64,000 bases of DNA. Origin: Rhizobiales bacterium GAS188 (GTDB lineage: Bacteria > Pseudomonadota > Alphaproteobacteria > Rhizobiales > Beijerinckiaceae). The position numbers and the translations under genes are program-made. Where the stretch lies: positions 434,001 to 498,000 of the forward strand of contig FNSS01000001.1 of assembly GCA_900104855.1 (NCBI GenBank), in the 5' to 3' direction. Shown in pieces: positions 32,045 through 39,984 of this stretch (positions are counted from its first letter, which is position 1; the number at the start of each line of letters is the position of its first letter). A model generated the notes under the pieces. The model worked only from the letters and a program-made list of their open reading frames with translations, did no database searches and had not been told where the DNA came from.

Positions 32045-34857
32045 GCCGGCACCTCGCCGGCTGTCGCGAGTGCCGCGCGCGGCGCAGGTTGCGGCTTCAG
32101 CACGGCGAAGAAGGCCGGCAAGGCCAGAAGATAGGCGCAGCCCGCGACTGCGAGCACCGTGGTCAGCCCGAAGGATGTGGCGATGATCGGCACGACCGCG
32201 GCGCCGATGACGGAGAAGCAGCCATTGATGCCCCAGGCCCAGAGGAACATGTGCTCCTTGCCGAGTCTTGCGAGCGAGGTCATCGCGGTCGGCATCGGAA
32301 AGCCCATGAGGAAGGCCGGCGGGAAGATCAAGGCGAAGCACAGGACGAGGCGCATGCCATAGGGGAAGGCGCCGATCCAATCGAGCGCCCGATCGAGGAA
32401 CAGGCCGTAGCCGATCAGCAAGGCCCCGATCGCCAGGAAGACGAGCGGCATGACCTGGCGGGCCCGATCGAGGACGCGTTCCGAGACGAAGCTGCCGAGG
32501 CCCGAGCAGACCAGCATGGCAGTGATCAGGATAGAGGCCGATACCGTCGCATTGCTGAGCGCCAGGATGAAATTCGCGATCAGCCCGACCTCGACCATGA
32601 TGTAGCCGAGGCCGAGGCAGGCGAAATAGACGATGGTCAAGGCCTTGCCGGGCGAGGTGCTGAAGACGCTGCGCCAGCCGAAGATGACCGGCAGGAGCAC
32701 GAGCGACATGGCCGCGATGCAGGCGATGCCGAGCGTCGCCCAGAGCAGCAGATAGCCCCATTCATCCTGGAGCAGCTCCAACCGATCGGTGATGCGCGGC
32801 AGGTCGACCGGCTTCACATAGGCGGCGAAATAGGGTCGGCTATTGGTGAGGATGCGTGTGTCGAAGACATATTGCCGCGAGAATTCCGGCCAGCCGCCTT
32901 GCAGCAGATGATACCAGGCGAGGCGACCCATGATGGTCGAGGGCAAGACGCCGGCGGCGGTAGGCGCGCCATCCGGAAGAGGAGCGGCCTCGGCCTTCGG
33001 CGGAGCCCCGTCATCGCTGCCGGCAGGCGCTGTCGCATCGATCTTGGGCTCGGGGCCGCCGATCGAGCTGGTGTCGAAGAAGATCTGGTCGCGATAGCCC
33101 TCGAGTACCGTATCGGCCTGCGACAGATCGGCCTTGAAGCCCGGATAATAGATCTCGTCGAAGGACATGGCGCGGGTGTGGGCACGCAGCTTGGCGACCT
33201 CCTCGGCGCTGAAGCCGTCGCGCTTGTAGAGGACGGTCGCGGTCGCAAGATAGCTCGAGACGACGAAGAAGGATGAGCCGACATCGCCTTGACCCGCCTG
33301 CCTGGCGGCGGCCGCCATGGTGGCGTAGAGCTTCAGCACCGATTTCGGCGGCTCTTCCTTGTTCCAGAGCGTCACCGCCAGCACGCCGCCGGGCTTCAGC
33401 GCCCGCATATAGCTCGCCATCGCCTCGCGCGTGTAGGCGAATTTCTCGACGATGGCGAAGCCGCCCGGATTCGACAGGCCGGCGGAATCGGCAAGGCTCA
33501 GATCGACGATGTCGTAACGCTTGTCCGTATGGGCGAGGAACAGGCGCCCGTCATGATCGACCACGGTCACCTTGGGATCGCGCAGGATGTCGCCGGTGAA
33601 ATCCCGCAAGCCCCTGTCGTTGAGGAAGGCGCTGAGCACGGCCGGATTGCTCTCGGCCACGGTGACGCTCTTCGAGCCCGAGCGCAGCGCCACCGAGGTC
33701 GAGATGCCGCCACCGAACTGCACCACGAAAGTGTCGGGCGCCTGCTTGATGACATAGGGGTAGATCATCGGCAGATAGCGGAAATAGGCGGTGTCCTTCG
33801 CCGGAAGCTCGCGGATGATGCCGTTCGGGCCATCGCCGTCGACATAAAGGCCGAGATAGGCGTTCGCCGGCATGGTCGGCAGGTTGAAGGCCGCGTTGTC
33901 GGAGAGGCCGGGCGCGAAATGCAGATAGGAGCTGGCATAGACTTCGAGATAGCCGAAGGGCGAGGCCTTCTCGTAGACGCGCCTCGCATCCGGAAACTTC
34001 CGGGCATAGGCGACGCCCTTATAGTCCGACACCGCAAGCTTGCGGATATCGAGCGCCGGGGGCAGGCCGAGATGGGCGGCGACCGTCAGCACCGCGGCGA
34101 GCCCGAGCAGCGCCGCGCCTTTGCGATCCGCGAAGGCCAGGAACCAGAACAGGCTGCCGACGCACCACAGAAGCAGCGGCGCCAGGATCAGGTTCTCGGG
34201 CACCAGCACGAACATGGCGGCAAGGATCAAGAGCCCGCACAGGCCCGAACCCGCGAGATCCGCGAAATAGACGCGGCTGAAGGATTTCTGGCATTTCAGG
34301 AACACGGTGCCGAGGAACACCGCGCCTGCCAGGAAGGGCAGGATATACAGCATGAAATTGCCGAAGAGCCGCCATTTCTGCGTCGGGTCGGAGACGAGGA
34401 AGATGGCGTTGAACGGGATCTGCTGGGCGAGGAGATTGGCGGCGACCGCGAGCGGCCCGAACAGGATGAGCGCCGTCGCCGCAACGCCCTTCCAATGGCG
34501 GGCGAACCAGCTTTTAGCGATGCACATGACGGCGCTGGTGAGGCCGAAGCCCAGCATGGCGAGGCTCACCACCAGCGAGCCGAAATGCGCCCAGCTGCCG
34601 ACCGCGAAGACGCGCATGATGCCGATCTGCAGCGCGATCACGGCGCCGGCGACGAAGCTGACCGCGAGATAGAGCGGCCAAGTCGGCGCAACCTCCGTGG
34701 AGGCGGTGCTGCCGGGTTTGATGTCCGCAGCTTCGCCCAGCGGATCGCGCGGTTCGTCTGGGCCGCCGGCTCCCGGCACCGCGGCCTTTGCCTTTTGCTG
34801 CGACGGCGCGTCCGGACGAACGGCTGCCACCTCAGCCCCGGACCGCGCTTCGTTCAC
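32041..34857 (-). CDS. Integral membrane spermidine-synthase-like protein
   Basis: This 938-residue protein has membrane helices before and after a Rossmann domain. A cytoplasmic N-terminal tail (about 55 residues) leads to roughly seven helices (about 60-270; ILFGPLAVAANLLAQQ, LPFLAGAVFLGTVF). The middle third is an aminopropyltransferase/methyltransferase fold (FVVQFGGGISTSVALRSG, VTVAESNPAVLSAF, YDIVDLSLADSAG). About six more helices follow (from YLLLWATLGIACIAAMSLV). Bacteria have many such fusions of unknown substrate. It overlaps the genes on both sides by 4 bases, so all three should be made together. Confidence 0.82.
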   Translation of the reverse strand: MNEARSGAEVAAVRPDAPSQQKAKAAVPGAGGPDEPRDPLGEAADIKPGSTASTEVAPTWPLYLAVSFVAGAVIALQIGIMRVFAVGSWAHFGSLVVSLAMLGFGLTSAVMCIAKSWFARHWKGVAATALILFGPLAVAANLLAQQIPFNAIFLVSDPTQKWRLFGNFMLYILPFLAGAVFLGTVFLKCQKSFSRVYFADLAGSGLCGLLILAAMFVLVPENLILAPLLLWCVGSLFWFLAFADRKGAALLGLAAVLTVAAHLGLPPALDIRKLAVSDYKGVAYARKFPDARRVYEKASPFGYLEVYASSYLHFAPGLSDNAAFNLPTMPANAYLGLYVDGDGPNGIIRELPAKDTAYFRYLPMIYPYVIKQAPDTFVVQFGGGISTSVALRSGSKSVTVAESNPAVLSAFLNDRGLRDFTGDILRDPKVTVVDHDGRLFLAHTDKRYDIVDLSLADSAGLSNPGGFAIVEKFAYTREAMASYMRALKPGGVLAVTLWNKEEPPKSVLKLYATMAAAARQAGQGDVGSSFFVVSSYLATATVLYKRDGFSAEEVAKLRAHTRAMSFDEIYYPGFKADLSQADTVLEGYRDQIFFDTSSIGGPEPKIDATAPAGSDDGAPPKAEAAPLPDGAPTAAGVLPSTIMGRLAWYHLLQGGWPEFSRQYVFDTRILTNSRPYFAAYVKPVDLPRITDRLELLQDEWGYLLLWATLGIACIAAMSLVLLPVIFGWRSVFSTSPGKALTIVYFACLGLGYIMVEVGLIANFILALSNATVSASILITAMLVCSGLGSFVSERVLDRARQVMPLVFLAIGALLIGYGLFLDRALDWIGAFPYGMRLVLCFALIFPPAFLMGFPMPTAMTSLARLGKEHMFLWAWGINGCFSVIGAAVVPIIATSFGLTTVLAVAGCAYLLALPAFFAVLKPQPAPRAALATAGEVPA

Positions 34858-35723
34858 TGATTATGGGTTCCGGCGATGACGTCGCCATCGAGCTTGGTGA
34901 AGGGGACGAAGGGCACGACCCTGCCATTATAGATGTCGGATCTGGCGACGTTGATGGTGCCGTCCGGCGCCTCCTCCTTGACGATCTTGAGGAGGCGTTG
35001 CGCCCCCGGAGGACCGACCGGGATCACCATGATGCCCTGCGGCTTGAGCTGCTGCAGGAGCGGCGGCGGCACATGGTCGATGCCGCAGGTGACGATGATC
35101 TTGTCGAAGGGGCCGGCCTCCTCCCAGCCGTAATAGCCGTCGGCATTCTTGGAGGTGATCGCCTTGTATTCGCCGTAGCCGTTATTGATCAGGGCATCGT
35201 AGATGCTGCGGGTACGCTCGGCGAGCGGCTTGATGATCTCGATGGTCCAGACCTTGTCGGTCAGATTGGCGAGATAGGCCGATTGATAGCCTGAGCCGGT
35301 GCCGATCTCGAGCACCTTCTCGCCCATCTTGACGTCGATCGTGCTGGTCATGCGGCCGACCACATGCGGACCCGAGATCGTCACACCGAAGCCGATATCG
35401 AGGAAAGCATGGTCATAGGCGCGCGACAGGTTCTGCTTGAGCACGAATTCCTCGCGCGGCACCATCAGGAAGGCGCGCATATTGCGCTTGTCCCACAGAT
35501 CCTTGTTGGCGACGAGCACCCGGTAGCGCTCAAAGCGCTCGGCGAGATATTTCGGATCCTCGCCGCGATTGGCCTCCATCCATTTGATGAAGCCGTCGCG
35601 CGTATCGGCTGGAGGAAATTCATCGAAGCTGTAGGGCTTCGGCACATTGGCCAAGGCCGCACCGGCAATGGATATGTCAGTCAGGGCAGCAAGAGAGCCG
35701 ATGATGAAGTGGCGCCGCTGCAA
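34854..35723 (-). CDS. Exported protein-L-isoaspartate O-methyltransferase-like protein
   Basis: This 289-residue protein starts MQRRHFIIGSLAALTD, a short basic and hydrophobic leader with an RR pair (Tat-like), likely cut after ALAN. The remainder matches isoaspartate methyltransferase: REEFVLKQNLSRAYDHAF, ISGPHVVGRMTSTI, SAM motif VLEIGTGSGYQSAYL, KIIVTCGIDHVPPPLLQQL and GIMVIPVGPPG. The usual enzyme is cytoplasmic and repairs isoaspartyl residues; an exported form is unusual because SAM is not known in the periplasm. It overlaps the membrane spermidine-synthase-like gene by ATGA. Confidence 0.82.
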   Translation of the reverse strand: MQRRHFIIGSLAALTDISIAGAALANVPKPYSFDEFPPADTRDGFIKWMEANRGEDPKYLAERFERYRVLVANKDLWDKRNMRAFLMVPREEFVLKQNLSRAYDHAFLDIGFGVTISGPHVVGRMTSTIDVKMGEKVLEIGTGSGYQSAYLANLTDKVWTIEIIKPLAERTRSIYDALINNGYGEYKAITSKNADGYYGWEEAGPFDKIIVTCGIDHVPPPLLQQLKPQGIMVIPVGPPGAQRLLKIVKEEAPDGTINVARSDIYNGRVVPFVPFTKLDGDVIAGTHNQ

Positions 35724-35983
35724 GTCTTCCTCCGCCGGTTGTGTCCAGAGTCTGATCGCAGAACTGGCTCGATCTCACGACCCCCCAAGCCGTTGATTCG
35801 GACCAATGGCAATGGTCTAGGCTTTGAGTCTAGCGGCGCCTTCAAGCGAAGTCACGATTGCTTGCGCCGCCAAGTTTCTTGCGCCGACATGTCGCCCTCG
35901 TGACGAGATGAGAGCAAGACCACGGCAGGCAATGATCGTGCCGAGAACAGGCGCGCGGGGGGAAGAATGAGATCGGCTCGAGC

Positions 35984-36280
35984 TCAGGCTTCGGCGAGAG
36001 CTCGCTCGACCGCCTCCGGCTCGCGGTCGATCACGGTGAGCAGCACCCGGCTCGGCCCTTCCGGTGCGCGGCGGCGTTGCTCCCAATCCCGCAGGGTCGG
36101 AAGCGGGATCCCGAAGCGAGCCGCGAACACCGCCTGCGTCAGCCCCATGCGCTTGCGTATCGCCTTTACGTCCACGGTGGGCGGCATGCGGACGCGATAG
36201 GTCGAGGGATCGGCCTCACCGCGAGCGATGGCTCGAGCCTCGTCCACCGATTTGAGGAGTCGCTTTCCAAAACTGGTCAT
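35984..36280 (-). CDS. XRE-type helix-turn-helix protein, antitoxin-like
   Basis: This 98-residue protein carries a helix-turn-helix near residues 38-75 (VKAIRKRMGLTQAVFAARFG then IPLPTLRDWEQRRRAPEGP) and a helical C-terminus (VIDREPEAVERALAEA). This is the layout of antitoxins paired with RelE- or BrnT-like toxins, which usually lie just upstream. Here only 168 bases lie upstream before the Fpr gene, too short for a toxin. It is either an orphan antitoxin or a small regulator. Confidence 0.75.
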   Translation of the reverse strand: MTSFGKRLLKSVDEARAIARGEADPSTYRVRMPPTVDVKAIRKRMGLTQAVFAARFGIPLPTLRDWEQRRRAPEGPSRVLLTVIDREPEAVERALAEA

Positions 36281-36448
36281 TTTGGCCCCCGTGCATTGGC
36301 CCCGTGCACGACAAGATTTTATACGGCACTGCCGTAGCCGTCAATGGGGTCGGCGGAAGAGGAAGGGGCTAACGCTTGCCGCCCCGTCAGTTGGGGCAGC
36401 CGTCTTTCGGCAGCTTGACGCACGGGCGCGAAACGCGCGCCCGGCCGC

Positions 36449-37222
36449 CTATTTCTCGACGAAGGCGCGCTCGATGACGTAATGGCCGGGGGTCGCGTGA
36501 TTGCCTTCGACGAAGCCGCGCTCGTCGAGGATGCGGCGCAGATCGGCCAGCATCGAGGGGCTGCCGCACATCATGACCCGGTCATGCTTGCTGTCGAGCG
36601 GCGGCAGGCCGAGATCCTCGGACAAGGCATTCGAGGTGATGAGATCGGTGAGGCGTCCGCGATTGCGGAACGGTTCGCGCGTCACGGTCGGATAATAGAT
36701 GAGCTTGCCGCGCACCAGATCGCCCAGGAATTCATGGTTCGGCAGCTCGCGCTGGATGAATTCGCCATAGGCGAGCTCGTTCACCTGGCGGCACCCATGC
36801 ACCAGCACGACCTTGTCGTAGCGATCATAGGTGTCGGCGTCCTTGATGATGCTCAGGAACGGAGCGAGACCGGTGCCGGTGCCGAGCAGATAGAGGGTGC
36901 GGCCGGCGATCAGATTGTCATGGATGAGCGTGCCGGTCGCCTTGCGGTTGACCAGAACGGTGTCGCCCTCCTTCAGATGCTGGAGGCGCGAGGTCAAAGG
37001 CCCGTCCGGCACCTTGATCGAGAAGAATTCGAGATTCTCCTCATAATTGGCGCTCGCCATGCTGTAGGCCCGCAGCAGGGGCCGCCCCTCGATGTCGAGG
37101 CCGATCATGGTGAACTGCCCGCTCTGAAAGCGAAAAGACGGGCTGCGGCTGGTCGAGAAGCTGAACAACGTGTCGGTCCAATGATGGACGGCGAGCACGG
37201 TTTCACGATCGAGACTGCTCAT
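36449..37222 (-). CDS. fpr: Ferredoxin-NADP+ reductase
   Basis: This 257-residue protein matches the bacterial Fpr (class I, subclass IIA) family: RAYSMASANYEENLEFFSI for FAD binding, GPLTSRLQHLKEGDTVLV, LLGTGTGLAPFLSIIKD and VVLVHGCRQVNELAY for NADP, and a C-terminal GHYVIERAFVEK. It moves electrons between NADPH and ferredoxin or flavodoxin in the cytoplasm, serving Fe-S synthesis and oxidative-stress responses. It is monocistronic and divergent from the TetR gene. Confidence 0.94.
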   Translation of the reverse strand: MSSLDRETVLAVHHWTDTLFSFSTSRSPSFRFQSGQFTMIGLDIEGRPLLRAYSMASANYEENLEFFSIKVPDGPLTSRLQHLKEGDTVLVNRKATGTLIHDNLIAGRTLYLLGTGTGLAPFLSIIKDADTYDRYDKVVLVHGCRQVNELAYGEFIQRELPNHEFLGDLVRGKLIYYPTVTREPFRNRGRLTDLITSNALSEDLGLPPLDSKHDRVMMCGSPSMLADLRRILDERGFVEGNHATPGHYVIERAFVEK

Positions 37223-37477
37223 TCCGGTCGCGCTCCGCTTGCCTTCGGGCTCATGGTCAGGATTGACGGCCTTCGTATCCGGTCGATATAACTAACTAGA
37301 TAATTACCAAAGATCAACCGCGAGCGGCCGCGCGTTAGCTATGCGTTTGGCGCAGCCGATTCAAGACCAGGCAGGCCCGAGTTCCTGCGGCGCATCGTCA
37401 TCGGCCTGCTGATCCGTGCCGGCCGCGCTCGGACGCAGGGCTGATGCTTTTGCGGACAGATTGGTTAGGATGGGGCG

Positions 37478-38203
37478 ATGAACGAAGTTCTCACCGAGGC
37501 GCCGGGCGCCCGACCCGCCGGCAGGGGCAGGAGCGGGCCCCGCCCTCACGCCACAGCCGAGGCCGGCGCAACCTCGGCGCCGAAGCAGGTTCCGCGCGAT
37601 GCCGACAAGACAAGGCTGAAGATCCTTGCGGCCGCGGCCGCCGAATTCGCCGAGAAGGGTCTCGCGGGAGCGCGCGTCGACGCCATCGCGGAGGCCTCCG
37701 GCGCCAATAAGCGCATGATCTATTATTATTTTTCGAGCAAGGACGGACTCTACACCGCCGTGCTCGAACGCGCCTATACGGATATGCGCGACGCCGAGCG
37801 GGCGCTGGCGCTCGATCATCTCGAGCCTTTCGAGGGCATCCGCAAGCTGGTCGAGTTCAAATTCGACTATTTCGTCGAGAACCCGACGACGATCAGCCTC
37901 CTGAACGGCGAGAACATGCTGGGTGCCGCCTATCTCAAGAAGTCGGACCGGCTGCGGGACATGCATGCCATTCTGGTGCGCACCATCGACGGTCTGCTGG
38001 AGCGCGGTGCGCTGAACGGCACGATGCGGAGCGGGGTCGACCCTCTGCATCTCTACATCTCGATCTCGGCCTTGAGCTATTTCTACTTCTCCAACGCGGC
38101 CACGCTCTCGACCGCGTTCGGACGCGAGCTCGCGACGCCGGCCGAGAACGCCATACGCCGCAAGCACGCGGTGGATGTCATCCTGGCTTTCCTGAAGGCG
38201 TAA
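37478..38203 (+). CDS. TetR-family transcriptional regulator (upstream of the OYE gene)
   Basis: This 241-residue protein has a disordered Pro/Ala-rich N-terminus of about 45 residues, then the TetR domain: TRLKILAAAAAEFAEKGLAG and VDAIAEASGANKRMIYYYF. The C-terminal ligand domain is of the all-helical AcrR/RutR type (TISLLNGENMLGAAYLKKSD). It is the gene before the flavin oxidoreductase on the same strand; the palindrome at 38344-38361 before that gene is the probable operator. Confidence 0.9.
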   Translation: MNEVLTEAPGARPAGRGRSGPRPHATAEAGATSAPKQVPRDADKTRLKILAAAAAEFAEKGLAGARVDAIAEASGANKRMIYYYFSSKDGLYTAVLERAYTDMRDAERALALDHLEPFEGIRKLVEFKFDYFVENPTTISLLNGENMLGAAYLKKSDRLRDMHAILVRTIDGLLERGALNGTMRSGVDPLHLYISISALSYFYFSNAATLSTAFGRELATPAENAIRRKHAVDVILAFLKA

Positions 38204-38256
38204 GCAGTGGGAACGCGGGCGTCCTCGCCCGCTCTGCTGGCATCACTGCTGGGAAG

Positions 38257-38283
38257 AAGGGCGACCGGGACGGTCGCGGTCCC
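38257..38283. repeat. Interspersed 27-bp repeat, copy 3 (inverted, one mismatch)
   Basis: Read on the minus strand it matches the copies at 9100 and 30671 except for CCC in place of CTC. It lies between the TetR gene and the flavin-oxidoreductase gene, next to a GCGGGCGTCC/CGCCCGC unit also present near 30728. Confidence 0.7.
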
Positions 38284-38343
38284 AGGGCAAAAGCCCGCGT
38301 CTCGCCATGTCCCTTTCGGTTGACAAGGCTGCGATTCTCATGT

Positions 38344-38361
38344 TGTAACTAACTGGTTACA
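38344..38361 (+). promoter_or_regulatory. Candidate TetR operator before the OYE gene
   Basis: TGTAACTAACTGGTTACA has inverted arms TGTAAC and GTTACA with a 6-base centre, 40 bases before the flavin-oxidoreductase start. The TetR gene upstream is the likely binder. Confidence 0.6.
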
Positions 38362-38401
38362 TAAGCAGAAATCACATCTCCTCGGCAGGGTGGGACCGCA
38401 T

Positions 38402-39877
38402 ATGAAATTCGGCGAATATCCCAAGGTCGCGTCGTTCGGCAGCGTCGCCGGTTTTCGAGCCCATCTCGCCGCGATCGGCATCGACATGCCCTGCGACGAC
38501 ATCGTGGCGAGCGGGGCGACCTCGCCGCTCGCAGCACCCTTGGAAATTGCCGGCATGAAGATCGGCAACCGCCTCGCCCTCAATCCGATGGAGGGCTGGG
38601 ATGGCGAGCTCGATGGGCGTCCGAGCGAGAACACCATCAGGCGCTGGCGCCGCTTCGGCCTGAGCGGCGGCAAGCTGGTCTGGGGCGGTGAGGCGGTCGC
38701 GGTGCGCCCCGATGGGCGGGCCAATCCGAACCAGCTCGTCATGGCCGACCACACGCAAGCAGCGATCGCGCATCTTCGCGAGACCTTGGTCAGCGCCCAT
38801 CGCGAGGCGACCGGCGGCGATGAGGGCCTGGTGATTGGCCTGCAGCTCACCCATTCGGGGCGCTTCTGCAAGCCGCATGATCACCGGAAATTCGAATCGG
38901 TGATCGCCTATCACCACCCCTTGCTCGACAAGAAATTCGGCTATCCACAGGATCGCCCGCTGATCAGCGACGACGAGATCCGCCGCCTGATCGAATGCTA
39001 TGTGGATGCAGCGAAGCGCGCCCATGAATGCGGCTACGACTTCGTCGACATCAAGCATTGCCATGGCTATCTCGGCCATGAGCTGCTCAGCGCCCATACG
39101 CGCCAAGGCCCTTATGGCGGCAGCCTCGAGAACCGCACGCGCTTCCTGCGCGAGATCGTGGAGGGCATCAGGGCCGAGGTGCCGAAGCTCGGCATCGGCG
39201 TGCGGTTGAGCGCAGCCGACATCGTGCCTTTCCGCCCGGATCCCGCACAGTCCAAGCCCGGCGCGCTCGGCCCCGGAATCCCCGAGGAGGTGTCGCGCCT
39301 CCTGCCCTATCACTACGCCTTCGGCGTCGACCCGCAGAACCCGACCGAGATGGACCTGACCGAGCCCTTCGCCATGTTCGAGATCATGCGCGAGCTCGAT
39401 ATCCGCTTCGTCAACGTCACGCTGGCGAGCCCCTATTACAATCCGCATGTCACGCGCCCGGCCATCTATCCGCCTTCGGACGGCTATTTCCCGCCGGAGG
39501 ACCCGCTGATCGGGGTGATGCGCCATCTCGACATCGTGCGACGCCTGAAGGAGCGCTTCCCGGATTTCTGCCTGATGGGCTCGGGCTATACCTATCTGCA
39601 GGAATATCTGCCGAATGTGGCGCAGGCCGTGCTGCGCCTCGGCTGGACCGATCTCGTCGGTCTCGGGCGCATGCTGCTCGCCTATCCGGAGGCGCCGCTC
39701 GACATCCTCGAAGGCCGCGGCGTGCAGAAGAAACGGCTCTGCCGCACCTTCAGCGACTGCACCACGGCCCCGCGCAACGGCCTGGTCTCGGGCTGCTACC
39801 CGCTCGACGCGCATTACAAGAAGTCCGAGGAGTTCAAGGCGCTCGCCGCCTTCAAGAAGCCGGCGAAAACGGCCTGA
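38402..39877 (+). CDS. NADH:flavin oxidoreductase (old yellow enzyme family)
   Basis: The ATG at 38402 (AGGGTGGG upstream) gives 491 residues. It has the FMN TIM barrel of old yellow enzymes: LALNPMEGWDG, IGLQLTHSGRF, FDIK-type strand DFVDIKHCHGYLGHELLSA, RQGPYGGSLENRTRF and LVGLGRMLLAYPEAP. A Cys-bearing tail (KRLCRTFSDCTTAPRNG then SGCYPLD) resembles iron-sulfur-ligand regions of longer 2-enoate reductases, but only three Cys are seen. It would reduce an activated C=C bond with NAD(P)H in the cytoplasm. TetR control is likely. Confidence 0.9.
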   Translation: MKFGEYPKVASFGSVAGFRAHLAAIGIDMPCDDIVASGATSPLAAPLEIAGMKIGNRLALNPMEGWDGELDGRPSENTIRRWRRFGLSGGKLVWGGEAVAVRPDGRANPNQLVMADHTQAAIAHLRETLVSAHREATGGDEGLVIGLQLTHSGRFCKPHDHRKFESVIAYHHPLLDKKFGYPQDRPLISDDEIRRLIECYVDAAKRAHECGYDFVDIKHCHGYLGHELLSAHTRQGPYGGSLENRTRFLREIVEGIRAEVPKLGIGVRLSAADIVPFRPDPAQSKPGALGPGIPEEVSRLLPYHYAFGVDPQNPTEMDLTEPFAMFEIMRELDIRFVNVTLASPYYNPHVTRPAIYPPSDGYFPPEDPLIGVMRHLDIVRRLKERFPDFCLMGSGYTYLQEYLPNVAQAVLRLGWTDLVGLGRMLLAYPEAPLDILEGRGVQKKRLCRTFSDCTTAPRNGLVSGCYPLDAHYKKSEEFKALAAFKKPAKTA

Positions 39878-39923
39878 ACCGCGACGGGCCTGACGCGGAT
39901 CCGACCTGAAGGATGCCAGCCTC

Positions 39924-39976
39924 TTGACAGGGAGATTTATGCGATCTATTAGTTCGTCAACATGACGAACTAATAG
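39924..39976 (+). promoter_or_regulatory. Promoter and ROK operator of the amino-sugar-type operon
   Basis: TTGACA at 39924-39929 and TATTAG at 39947-39952 are spaced by 17 bases. The palindrome CTATTAGTTCGTCA-aca-TGACGAACTAATAG (39946-39976, 14-base perfect arms) covers the -10 box, so binding should block transcription. TTAGTT...AACTAA is the core seen in several ROK-family operators. The regulator starts 8 bases later. Confidence 0.8.
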
Positions 39977-39984
39977 GCACGATA

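Noticed and set aside
31016-32761. A hydrolase fused to an N-terminal Arg-rich extension
   Set aside because: The extra 239 residues overlap the membrane protein in another frame; the GTG at 32044 gives a proper lipoprotein signal.
33289-34860. A 523-codon plus-strand frame opposite the spermidine-synthase-like gene
   Set aside because: Shadow frame without any family features.
37361-38167. Minus-strand frame opposite the TetR gene
   Set aside because: Shadow of the TetR gene, which has a clear helix-turn-helix on the plus strand.
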